Below are positions 25,381-32,617 of a DNA stretch of 64,000 nt, piece after piece. Source of the stretch: Xylophilus rhododendri (GTDB lineage Bacteria; Pseudomonadota; Gammaproteobacteria; Burkholderiales; Burkholderiaceae_C); NCBI RefSeq assembly GCF_009906855.1, contig NZ_CP047650.1, positions 1,488,001 through 1,552,000 on the forward strand, in the 5' to 3' direction. The position numbers and the translations under genes were made by a program. The notes under the pieces were generated by a model. The model did not search any database. It was not told where the DNA came from and saw only the letters and a list, made by a program, of their open reading frames with translations. Position 1 is the stretch's first letter. The number at the start of each line of letters is the position of its first letter.

Positions 25381-26292
25381 ATGGACTTCTACACCCAGCT
25401 GCGCATTTTCCTGTGGGCCATCGAGGCGGGCAATTTCTCGTCGGCCGCACGTGAACACGACCTGGCGCCCTCCACCGTCAGCAAGGCCATCGCGGCGCTG
25501 GAGGCCAGGCTGGGCGTCAAGCTGTTCCAGCGCGGGCCGCAGGCCCATCGCGTGACCGCCGAGGGCGCCGCCTACCAGCCCAGCGCCCGGGCGGTGATCG
25601 ACGCGATGGCGGTGGCCGAGTCCGCCGCCGGCACCTTGGCGCAGCGGGTGGCCGGCGTGCTGCGCATCCACGCCCTGCCCACCTTCGCCAAACACCAGCT
25701 GCTGCGCTGGCTGCCCGAGTTCCTGGCCCGCTATCCGGAGCTGCGGGTGGAGCTGTCGGTGGGTGCGCAGTACGTGGACCTGTTCGACCAAGGCGTGGAC
25801 ATCGCGATCCACAGCGGCGTGCTGCCCGATTCGCCGCATCGGGCGCATCGCATTGGCGCCTCGGACTGGCTGGTCTGCGCCGCGCCCTCCTATCTGGCAC
25901 GGCACGGCGAACCCGCCGTGCCGGAGGACCTGCTGCGCCACACCTGCTTCAACTTCAGCTTCGCGAGCCCATGGAACAGCTGGTCGTTCCGGCGCGGCGA
26001 AGGTGTGGTGGTGGTGCCGGTCGAATGCCAGGCTTCCTTCACGCAGGGCGACATGCTGCGCGAGCTGGCGCTGGACAGCGCCGGCATCGTGCGGCTGGCG
26101 GCCTTCCATATCGGCGAGGACCTCGCGGCCGGGCGGTTGGTGGCCCTGCTGGGCGACTTCCACCTGCCGATGCCGGAGCCGATCTACCTGGTGCATGCGC
26201 ACCGCGAGCAGCACAGTCCGCGGGTGCGGGCCTTCGTGGACTTCCTGAAGGCGCGGGTGGATACGCAGGCCTGGGTGGTCAGGCAGGACTGA
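25381..26292 (+). CDS. LysR-family regulator at the end of the M81 operon
   Basis: LysR-type regulator of 303 aa. HTH in LRIFLWAIEAGNFSSAAREHDLAPSTVSKAIAALEARLG; effector domain resembles the CrgA/DsdC-like group (VDIAIHSGVLPDSPHRAHRIGASDWLVCAAPSYL). It starts 16 bp after the aminotransferase stop, so it is probably co-transcribed, an arrangement less usual than divergent LysR genes and possibly autoregulatory for the right cassette. Confidence 0.93.
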   Translation: MDFYTQLRIFLWAIEAGNFSSAAREHDLAPSTVSKAIAALEARLGVKLFQRGPQAHRVTAEGAAYQPSARAVIDAMAVAESAAGTLAQRVAGVLRIHALPTFAKHQLLRWLPEFLARYPELRVELSVGAQYVDLFDQGVDIAIHSGVLPDSPHRAHRIGASDWLVCAAPSYLARHGEPAVPEDLLRHTCFNFSFASPWNSWSFRRGEGVVVVPVECQASFTQGDMLRELALDSAGIVRLAAFHIGEDLAAGRLVALLGDFHLPMPEPIYLVHAHREQHSPRVRAFVDFLKARVDTQAWVVRQD

Positions 26293-26397
26293 TCCGCATC
26301 GAATCGAGGCCACGGCAGCACTTGCTGCCTCTGCTTGGCCACATGCTTCCCGATCGCCCTGGCGGCGGTCCCGCCGACGTTGCGCAAGGGCAAAATG

Positions 26398-26420
26398 GCG
26401 CCCAACGTGCATGCGGGCGC
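26398..26420. other. Hairpin upstream of the ATPase/HNH pair
   Basis: Stem GCGCCC/GGGCGC with an 11-base loop containing the palindrome GCATGC, 56 bases before the ATPase start. A second stem (CGGCGG/CCGCCG) lies at 26363-26376. They may act as a rho-independent-like end for the LysR gene (no T-run follows) or as leader structure of the defence operon. Confidence 0.3.
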
Positions 26421-26476
26421 TTGAACCACGCAAGGATTCCAGTGAAGTGTGAAGATCATTGAGGACACCCAGGAAA

Positions 26477-27883
26477 ATGAACACCCCTCCATTCGGGCTC
26501 CTCGCGCCGGTCCAGAAGGTCCACATCGAGAACTTTCGCGGCGTCCGAGACCTCTCCGTCGAATTGCATGAACATGTGACCGTGTTCTTCGGCATCAATG
26601 CCGCTGGCAAGACCACGCTGCTGGACGCGCTCGCCATCGGCCTGGGCGCCTATGTCACCCGTGTCCCGAAGGCCAAGGGGCTCACTTTCCAGAAGCACGG
26701 CGACATCCGCATTCCCTGGAAGAGCCACCCGCAGTGGAATGAGAAACGTGGCGTGGAGCGCGCTTACGCGCGAGTCACCGTCACCTGCGCAAACCGGCTC
26801 GAATGGGACGTCCACAAGCTGCGCTGGGCAGCGGACCGCGCCGGCGGCCCCTTCATCGGCCTGAAGCAGCTTCACGAAAAGTTCGACCCGCTTCTGAGAG
26901 AGGCCCTGGAAGCCGGCCAGGACGACGCCGGCACGGCGAGCGCGTTACCGCTGGTGGCCGCCTACGGCACGGAACGCGCGGTGGTAGCCCTGCCGCTGCG
27001 CAAGCGCGACTTCAAGAACGACTTCCATCGCCTGAACGCCCTCGACGAATCGCTCAAGACCAGCACCCGCTTCAAGAGCGTGTTCGAGTGGTTCGTGGTG
27101 GCCGAGGACGAGGAGCGCCGGGAGCGGGAACGCCGCAAGGACTTCGACTATTGCCATCCACCACTCGAATGGGTGCGCGGTGCCGTGATGCGCGCCGGCC
27201 TGCGCTGCCAAAGGCCGCGCATAGAGACCAGGCCCAATCTGCGCATGATGGTCGATCTGACGCACCCGGACGGCTCGCTGGAAGAGATCGACATCGCCTC
27301 GCTATCCGATGGCTACCGGACGCATTTCGCGCTGGTCGTCGACATTGCCCGGCGCATGGTGCAACTCAATCCCAGCGACAACCTGGCAGCGCCTGACCGA
27401 GGCACCAACACCGAGGCGCTCATCCTGATCGATGAAATCGACCTCCACCTCGATCCGACATGGCAGGCCCGTGTGGTCAAGGGCCTGCGCGATGCGTTTC
27501 CGCGCGCCCAGTGGGTGCTGACCACGCACTCCGAACAGGTCATCGGATCGGTGCCGGCCGCGTCGGTGCGCAAGCTGGTGGCCGGCGACGGGGAAGTGCT
27601 GGTCGAACCCGTTCCGTTTGCGGAAGGAGCGACCAGCGAACGCATCCTCATCGAACTGATGGGCGCGAAGGAACGCGCAGGCGATGCGACCGATGGCCCC
27701 AACACCATGCGCCTGAAAACGTACACGGACCTCGTGAGAAAGGGGCAAGGCGCGGCGCAGGCCGCCCAGGCCCTGCGTGAAGAACTCGAAACAGTCCTCC
27801 CGGGCGATGAGCGGCTGCACCAGGCGGACCTGGAAATGCAGAAACGCGAGCTCCTCCGCAAGATCACGGGGAACGCCCCGTGA
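26477..27883 (+). CDS. AAA/ABC-type ATPase, PtuA-like component of a Septu-type defence pair
   Basis: Predicted cytoplasmic ATPase of 468 aa related to the SMC/RecF-like AAA_21 group. Features in order: N-terminal strand VHIENFRGVRDLSVEL, Walker A FGINAAGKTT (G39-T47), charged central region with EDEERRERERRKDF (about 215-228), signature LSDGYRTH (276-283), Walker B ALILIDEID (314-322) and the His switch TTHSE (349-353). This layout matches PtuA, the ATPase of the Septu anti-phage system and of some retron effectors. It overlaps the HNH gene by GTGA, so the two products are made together. No reverse transcriptase is near, so a retron is unlikely. The ATG at 26477 has AGGA very close; GAGGA lies 11 bases upstream. 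Confidence 0.85.
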   Translation: MNTPPFGLLAPVQKVHIENFRGVRDLSVELHEHVTVFFGINAAGKTTLLDALAIGLGAYVTRVPKAKGLTFQKHGDIRIPWKSHPQWNEKRGVERAYARVTVTCANRLEWDVHKLRWAADRAGGPFIGLKQLHEKFDPLLREALEAGQDDAGTASALPLVAAYGTERAVVALPLRKRDFKNDFHRLNALDESLKTSTRFKSVFEWFVVAEDEERRERERRKDFDYCHPPLEWVRGAVMRAGLRCQRPRIETRPNLRMMVDLTHPDGSLEEIDIASLSDGYRTHFALVVDIARRMVQLNPSDNLAAPDRGTNTEALILIDEIDLHLDPTWQARVVKGLRDAFPRAQWVLTTHSEQVIGSVPAASVRKLVAGDGEVLVEPVPFAEGATSERILIELMGAKERAGDATDGPNTMRLKTYTDLVRKGQGAAQAAQALREELETVLPGDERLHQADLEMQKRELLRKITGNAP

Positions 27884-28689
27884 AGCATGTGCGCGCGCTC
27901 GCGGCGCAGCCTCCCCTGCTTCGGGAATACAACACAAATCACCCGGACGAAGCGCTGCGCCCGGCCGATGAAGCCGCCGCCGCCTGGGAAGCATTCAAGG
28001 CGGACCGGGCCGCCCATGCACAACTGCTCGATCACCTGACCCGGGCACAACAGGGCCTGTGCATCTATTGCGAGCAGCGGCTGGTCAACGCCGCCGGGAC
28101 GCTTGTGCCGATGGACTGCCAGGTGGAACACGTGTTGCCGAAGTCGGGCGCTGCCGGACGGGTACTGGATTGGCAGAACCTGGCGCTGGCCTGCTGCGGC
28201 GGAACCTGGCCACACCACGACGACCCATCCCGCCGATACCAGTCGAAGCAGAACACATCGTGCGGCCAGACGAAGGATGCGAGTGTGTTGCCCTGCGACC
28301 CGCGAAACCTGCCGCTGCTCGATCCTTTGGTGCAGGTGGCTATGGACGGCACGCTGGAGGTGGATGCAGCCTGCTGCACCGCGGCAGCGGTGCAGCAGGC
28401 CGATGTTCTACGGGCGATCGAGCTTCTGAACCTTGACTGCGAGCGGCTGCGCAAGACCCGGCAGGACATCGGGGACGACGTGCGGACAGCATTTGTCTCC
28501 TTGCTCCTGCAAATCCAAGCCATCCCACTGACGCCGCTGGAGCAGCGTCATGCGATCGAGCTGTTCGTCGCAGGCAGGCTTCAGCCCGACGTTCGGGGCA
28601 ACTTGCTGCGTTTCTGGTCGGCGGAGCGCAGTGGGATCGGTGCTCCGGCTGAATCCTGGCTTGAGACAAGCCAGGCGCTATTTGTATGA
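27880..28689 (+). CDS. HNH endonuclease, PtuB-like (TIGR02646-type) component of a Septu-type pair
   Basis: Predicted nuclease of 269 aa. It has the zinc-binding and catalytic pattern of PtuB/TIGR02646 proteins: CIYCE (C61, C64), the HNH core VEHVLPKS (E83, H84), WQNLALACCGG (N100, C105, C106) and CDPRN (139-143). In Septu, PtuB is the nuclease held or activated by PtuA and cleaves nucleic acid on infection. The GTG start overlaps the ATPase TGA. Only about 230 residues are usual; here a C-terminal helical region (about 165-269) adds length. Remaining doubt is about which Septu or retron-effector subtype it belongs to. Confidence 0.85.
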   Translation: MKHVRALAAQPPLLREYNTNHPDEALRPADEAAAAWEAFKADRAAHAQLLDHLTRAQQGLCIYCEQRLVNAAGTLVPMDCQVEHVLPKSGAAGRVLDWQNLALACCGGTWPHHDDPSRRYQSKQNTSCGQTKDASVLPCDPRNLPLLDPLVQVAMDGTLEVDAACCTAAAVQQADVLRAIELLNLDCERLRKTRQDIGDDVRTAFVSLLLQIQAIPLTPLEQRHAIELFVAGRLQPDVRGNLLRFWSAERSGIGAPAESWLETSQALFV

Positions 28690-28690
28690 A

Positions 28691-28709
28691 CGGCGATGGG
28701 CTTCCGCCG
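28691..28709. terminator. Short hairpin between convergent genes
   Basis: CGGCG/CGCCG stem with a nine-base loop in the 28-bp gap between the HNH gene and the convergent acetyltransferase gene. It could stop transcription from both sides but lacks a T-run. Confidence 0.3.
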
Positions 28710-28717
28710 CAAACGCC

Positions 28718-29284
28718 TCAACCCGCGCGATCCGGACCCGCGACCGGCCGCAGGATCCTGGCCGGATTGCCGGCCACCACCACCGCCGCCGGCACGTCCC
28801 GCGTGACGACCGCCCCGGCGCCGATCACGCTGCCCGGGCCGATGCTCACGCCCGGCAGCACCTGTACCCCCGCGCCGATCCAGACGTCGTCGCCGATCGT
28901 GATCGGATAGGCGTACTCCAGGCCCTGGTTGCGGCGCGCGGCGTCCAGCGGATGGCCGGAGGTGTGCAACCCCACATTCGGCGCGATGAAGACGTTGTGG
29001 CCGATGCGCACCCGGGCGGCATCGAGGATGACCAGGTTGACGTTGGCGTAGAAGTGGTCGCCGATCTCGATGTTGAAACCGTAGTCACAGAAAAAGGGGC
29101 CATCGAAGACCGGCCCCTCGCCCAGGCGGCCCAGCAGCGAACGCAGGATCTCGATGCGGGGCGCGCGCAGGTGCGCGGCCGTCTGGTTGAAGGCAAAGAG
29201 TTTGGCCTTGGCCGCATCCCTGTGCGCCAGCAACTCGGGATCGTGGTTGGCGTCGTAGAGCAGGCCGGCGGCCGCTTTTTCCAT
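28718..29284 (-). CDS. Maltose/galactoside O-acetyltransferase-like hexapeptide protein
   Basis: Acetyl-CoA-dependent O-acetyltransferase of the left-handed beta-helix family (Maa, LacA, NodL). N-terminal Mac domain (EKAAAGLLYDANHDPELLAHRDAAKAKLFAFN) then hexapeptide repeats (IEIGDHFYANVNLVILDAARVRIG, ITIGDDVWIGAGVQVLPGVSIGPGSVIGAGAVV). The catalytic His is in LHTSGHPLD. The start at 29284 gives the standard family N-terminus; a TTG at 29317 would add 11 residues. Acceptor sugar unknown. It converges on the Septu-like pair. Confidence 0.92.
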   Translation of the reverse strand: MEKAAAGLLYDANHDPELLAHRDAAKAKLFAFNQTAAHLRAPRIEILRSLLGRLGEGPVFDGPFFCDYGFNIEIGDHFYANVNLVILDAARVRIGHNVFIAPNVGLHTSGHPLDAARRNQGLEYAYPITIGDDVWIGAGVQVLPGVSIGPGSVIGAGAVVTRDVPAAVVVAGNPARILRPVAGPDRAG

Positions 29285-29348
29285 TTCGTTCAAGCTGGGT
29301 CCAGTGGGAATCGACAAGCCGCGGAGGCTACCGCAGCTTGCCCGGCGC

Positions 29349-29795
29349 TCAAGCCTGCGCCGGGAACCGGCCCAGCTGGAGGAACAGGCCGAACCAGTCC
29401 TCCATATGCCAGGTCGTGGCGACCCGGCCTTTCTGCAGGGTGTGGAACTCGTACAGGCGAAAGCTCACCTGCTTTCCGGTGGCGGCGATGCCGAACAGCG
29501 GGCCCTCGTGGGTGCCGGTGATCTCGCCGCGGACCGCGATCTTGCCCGGCTCCTGGACCGTGTCGTGAATGGTGATGCGCAGATCCGGAAGGGCCTCGCC
29601 CAGCATGCGGATGATGGCCTTGATGCCCTCCGGGCCGGCGGCCTGGCCGGGTGCCATCGGGATGTCCTGCCAGTCTGGTGTGAGGACCGTGTCGACAAGG
29701 TCGGGCTCACGTTCGCTAAAGGCACGGTAGAAGGTTTCGACGGCTTCGCGTTCGGCGCGAAGACGGGCGTTAGCTTGGTGTTCGGTGGCTGACAA
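29349..29795 (-). CDS. SnoaL-like / ester cyclase family protein
   Basis: Small alpha+beta barrel (NTF2-like) protein of the SnoaL ester-cyclase group, about 148 aa, unknown substrate. Family segments: VETFYRAFSEREPDLVDTVLTPDWQD, GPEGIKAIIRMLGEALPDLRITI and TTWHMEDWFGLFLQLG. The TTG start at 29795 is chosen because the only in-frame ATG (29864) would leave just 23 bp for two divergent promoters; the start is uncertain. Divergent from the LysR gene at 29888, which is the likely regulator. Confidence 0.78.
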   Translation of the reverse strand: MSATEHQANARLRAEREAVETFYRAFSEREPDLVDTVLTPDWQDIPMAPGQAAGPEGIKAIIRMLGEALPDLRITIHDTVQEPGKIAVRGEITGTHEGPLFGIAATGKQVSFRLYEFHTLQKGRVATTWHMEDWFGLFLQLGRFPAQA

Positions 29796-29887
29796 AAGGG
29801 ACTCGCATGTGTTGGTTGACGGGACGATTCTGGGCAGCTGCCTAAAATCCGTCCAACAAATCATCGATATATACGTTTATCAGCTCC
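29796..29887. promoter_or_regulatory. AT-rich divergent promoter region, SnoaL-like gene / LysR
   Basis: Unusually AT-rich for this DNA, especially 29860-29882. CGATATATACG at 29865-29875 is a near-palindrome, and a LysR-type T-N11-A site is plausible. Contains the promoters of the SnoaL-like gene (leftward) and the LysR gene (rightward). Confidence 0.4.
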
Positions 29888-30798
29888 ATGGATTTTCACG
29901 GCATAGACCTCAACCTGCTGGTGGCCTTCGATGCACTGATGAACGAGCGCAACGTGACCCGCGCCGCGGCCCGGGTCGGCGTGAGCCAGCCGGCGATGAG
30001 CGCCGCGCTTTCGCGCCTGCGGCTGCTGCTGGCCGACCCCTGTTCCTGCGCGGCGCCGGCGGGCTGCTGCCGACCCAGCGTGCGCGGGATCTCGCCGAAC
30101 CCCTGTCCCAGGCGCTGGCGCAGATCGAGGCCACGCTGGTGAAGCCGACCGGGTTCGTGCCGGCCCAGGCCGCGCTGACCTTCAACCTGGGCCTGCAGGA
30201 CTACCCGACCTTCGTGCTGCTGCCCGCGCTCCTGCAGGCCTTGGGTGAACAGGCGCCGAAGGTGCTGCTGAACGTGCGCGCCTTCAACGACCGCGACCAT
30301 GCGGTCGACCTGCTGGATGCCGGCGCCATCGATGCCGCCATCGGCGTGGCGCCCACGCAGACGGACTCGCGGATTTCCAGCCTGCCCCTGCTGCATGACG
30401 AGTTCGTCACCATCGTCGCGCGCCGCAACCCTGCCGCCAGTCGCGGCATGACGATGAAGAACTACCTGTCGCTGTCGCATGTGCTGGTCTCGCCGGAGGG
30501 AGACCGCCACGGCATCGTCGACCAGGCGCTGGCCCGGCAAGGCAAGACACGCAGGCTGGGCCTGACCCTGCCGCAGATGTTCGCCGTGCCCGCCGTGGTG
30601 GCGCGCACCGACATGACGGCCACGGTGCTGAAGCGGTTCGCCTCGGCGGCGCAGGAGGCGGCCGATCTCGTCCTGTTTCCGCCGCCGCTGGCCTTGCCGG
30701 AGATGACATTCCATCTGATCTGGCACCGGCGGGTGGACAACAGCGTGGCGCAGGCCTGGTTGAGGGACCTGATCGGGGCTACCGCCGCATCGCTGTGA
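29888..30798 (+). pseudogene. LysR-family regulator, frameshifted by one missing base
   Basis: Intact LysR gene apart from one break. The starting frame gives [18 protein letters not shown] and the HTH ([24 protein letters not shown]), then leaves the family at LLADP near 30040. The adjoining frame resumes with [16 protein letters not shown] and runs to the end of the effector domain (VPAVVARTDMTATVLKRFA). A C4 run (GACCCCTG, about 30037-30040) needs one more C to read LLADPLFLRG. Restored length about 303 aa, NodD/PcpR-like group. Divergent from the SnoaL-like gene. Confidence 0.82.
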
Positions 30799-30801
30799 CT
30801 A

Positions 30802-30818
30802 GCCGGCCTGCAGCCGGC
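30802..30818. terminator. Hairpin between convergent genes
   Basis: GCCGGC-CTGCA-GCCGGC, a 6-bp perfect stem in the 28-bp gap between the frameshifted LysR gene and the convergent SnoaL-like gene. Placed well for a two-way terminator, but without a T-run. Confidence 0.4.
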
Positions 30819-30826
30819 CCCACCGC

Positions 30827-31282
30827 TCAGAACATCGTGTTGTCGTTGGCCGATTTCTCCGGAATCGGCTGAACCGCATCCCAGTGCTCGACGATCTTGC
30901 CTTGTTCGAGCTTGAAGATGTCGATGATGGCATTGCCCCGTGTGCCCGGCTCGCGCACCGCATGGACGTGAAGAATCACCGTATCGCCATCCACGAACGA
31001 CGCCTTGATTTCGCTGTGCGACTGGGGAAACTTCTCACGCAGGAACGCGATGAACTTGCGAAAGCCCTCGGGCCCGTCCTGGGCGCCCGGGTTGTGCTGC
31101 ACGTAGCGCGGGCCCACGAACTGCAGTGCCGCATCGGCGTCCTTCTGGTTCAGGCCCTTCTCGTAGAAGGCCAGCACGGCCTGGCGGTTCGACTCCTCCT
31201 GCGCCGTATGCGACTGGGACCAGCCGATGGAAGGGACGAGGAAGATCAGGGATGCGATGCAGGTGGTGAGCCGAACGGTCAT
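30827..31282 (-). CDS. Exported SnoaL-like (NTF2-fold) protein
   Basis: 151-aa protein with a Sec signal peptide (MTVRLTTCIASLIFLVPSIG, cleavage near WSQ) and a SnoaL-like domain: AVLAFYEKGLNQKDADAALQFVGPRYVQHNP, DGPEGFRKFIAFLREKFP, IIDIFKLEQGKIVEHWDAVQPIP. Exported members of this family are common in Burkholderiales, with unknown role. The 19-bp gap to the DJ-1/PfpI gene upstream suggests an operon. Start at ATG 31282 is chosen for the signal peptide. Confidence 0.85.
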   Translation of the reverse strand: MTVRLTTCIASLIFLVPSIGWSQSHTAQEESNRQAVLAFYEKGLNQKDADAALQFVGPRYVQHNPGAQDGPEGFRKFIAFLREKFPQSHSEIKASFVDGDTVILHVHAVREPGTRGNAIIDIFKLEQGKIVEHWDAVQPIPEKSANDNTMF

Positions 31283-31301
31283 GGGAGCTTTCTCAGGGAT
31301 G

Positions 31302-31946
31302 TCATGGTGCTGTCGCGGAGGGCCCGAGATAGGCCGGCGCCCGCTCGTCGTTTTCGTAGCCGCCGTAACGGGTGTCCGCCGGGTAGTACTCGGTCTGGAA
31401 CTGGACCTTGCCCGCCATCTCCGGGCCGGCGACATGGGCGATGAAGGCCAGCATGAGGTCGATGCCGGCCGAGACGCCGGAAGATGTCCACACATCGCCG
31501 TCGTGGACGAAGCGTTCTTCGACGACCTCGACGTCTGCGAGGGCCCGCAGCCTGTCGAGCGAAGCCCAATGCGTCGTGGCCTTCCTGCCGCCCAGGAGGC
31601 CTGCCGCATGCAGCACGAACGCGCCGGTGCAGACGGACAGCATGGCCTTGCAGTCCTGGGCCCGGTCGGCCACGAACTGCACGAGCGCCGGGTTGTTCAC
31701 TTCCTTGCGCGTGCCCTGGCCGCCGGGGACCAGCAGGTAGTCCAGCGGCGGGCAGTCGGCGAACGAGTGGTCGGGGTTGACCGACAGCCCCTTGGCGCAG
31801 CGCACCGGCCCTGCGGACTCGGACACCAGGATGCACCGGTCGGGGCCACCGGAAGACGCCTGGGCCTTCCACATGGTCAGCATTTCCCAGGGTCCGATGA
31901 AATCCAGTTCCTCGACATTCTCGAAGATCAATATGCCGAAGTTCAT
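31302..31946 (-). CDS. DJ-1/PfpI family protein (isocyanide hydratase-like)
   Basis: Glutamine-amidotransferase-like fold protein of 214 aa. The nucleophilic elbow is SVCTGAFVLHAAGLL with Cys near residue 105, and an acidic residue lies in the N-terminal VEELDFIGPWEML, as in Pseudomonas isocyanide hydratase (InhA), which hydrates isonitriles to N-formamides. The ending (TEYYPADTRYGGY) is family-like. The ATG at 31946 has AGGA upstream at good spacing. Other DJ-1-type activities (glyoxalase-like, chaperone) cannot be ruled out. Confidence 0.88.
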   Translation of the reverse strand: MNFGILIFENVEELDFIGPWEMLTMWKAQASSGGPDRCILVSESAGPVRCAKGLSVNPDHSFADCPPLDYLLVPGGQGTRKEVNNPALVQFVADRAQDCKAMLSVCTGAFVLHAAGLLGGRKATTHWASLDRLRALADVEVVEERFVHDGDVWTSSGVSAGIDLMLAFIAHVAGPEMAGKVQFQTEYYPADTRYGGYENDERAPAYLGPSATAP

Positions 31947-32006
31947 GACCGGGTCCTGCAAGTTGGCGACCCGCCATGGTAGCCAGGATGCGCGGCCGCT
32001 GCCGGG

Positions 32007-32288
32007 TCAGCGATCCGCCAGCATCCAGTCTTCCGCCCGCTCGAACATGCCCTGCTCTCCCAGCTGCCGCAGCGCCACATCGGCCACCCAGCCGACGCGC
32101 TCCAGCGCATGGCGCATCAGCAGGATGCGGTCTTCGCGGTCGTCTTCTTCCTGGTTGTCGGCGGTGGCCGTCCGGGGACGCGACAGGACGATCGCGTTGG
32201 TGGCCAGGGTGCTGACTTCACGCAGCAAGGCGCGGGTCTGGACGGTGTCGGTGTGCTCTGGTTGCGACTCCGGGTTCTCTGTCTTCAT
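32007..32288 (-). CDS. Small acidic hypothetical protein
   Basis: 93-aa protein with no recognised domain. Begins MKTENPESQPEHTDTVQTRALL with an excellent AGGAGG ribosome site; the middle is rich in charged residues (ADNQEEDDREDRI) and the C-terminal half looks like an amphipathic helix (RHALERVGWVADVALRQLGEQ). Similar short proteins occur in Comamonadaceae without assigned role. Its 5' side holds the large inverted repeat at 32364-32523. Confidence 0.6.
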   Translation of the reverse strand: MKTENPESQPEHTDTVQTRALLREVSTLATNAIVLSRPRTATADNQEEDDREDRILLMRHALERVGWVADVALRQLGEQGMFERAEDWMLADR

Positions 32289-32363
32289 GCTTGCCTCCTG
32301 ATCGATGGCTCCACAAAGGAACTCCGCCGACCGCGCTTCAACACATGAAGGTGGCGGCGGCCC

Positions 32364-32523
32364 GAACAGGTTGGCGTACCGGCAGTTTCCCCGCGGAGAA
32401 CCCGGCAGGGCGTGAGCCCTCCCACTCGAGCCGCCATAAACGAATCGAATGAAAGCCGCAGGGTTGCGGTTGCTGGGTCTGCGGCTTTCGCCGCAGGGAA
32501 ACTGCCAGGACGCCAATCCTGTC
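32364..32523. repeat. Nested inverted-repeat element in a 329-bp gap
   Basis: Outer arms TTGGCGTACCGGCAGTTTCC... at 32371-32396 and its near-complement at 32491-32516 match at 23 of 26 positions, and with a one-base bulge the match continues out to about 32364 and 32523. Inside, GAAAGCCGCAG (32451-32461) pairs perfectly with CTGCGGCTTTC (32479-32489); the latter can instead pair with GCCGCAG at 32490-32496. A GCGC-T7-GCGC motif follows at about 32525-32540. It could be a small mobile repeat (REP/MITE-like) or a structured leader of the 93-aa gene. The rest of 32289-32617 shows no gene. Confidence 0.55.
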
Positions 32524-32617
32524 CGCGCTTTTTTTGCGCGAGGGGCAAATGTAGTTCAGGCTGGCCGAGGCACGCAATCCAGCGAGCGGATCACGAGGCA
32601 TCCTCAGCCGCGATCGC

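Noticed and set aside
26293-28717. Retron (reverse transcriptase plus ncRNA) around the PtuA/PtuB-like pair
   Set aside because: No reverse transcriptase gene and no room for one; upstream 184 bp shows only simple stems.
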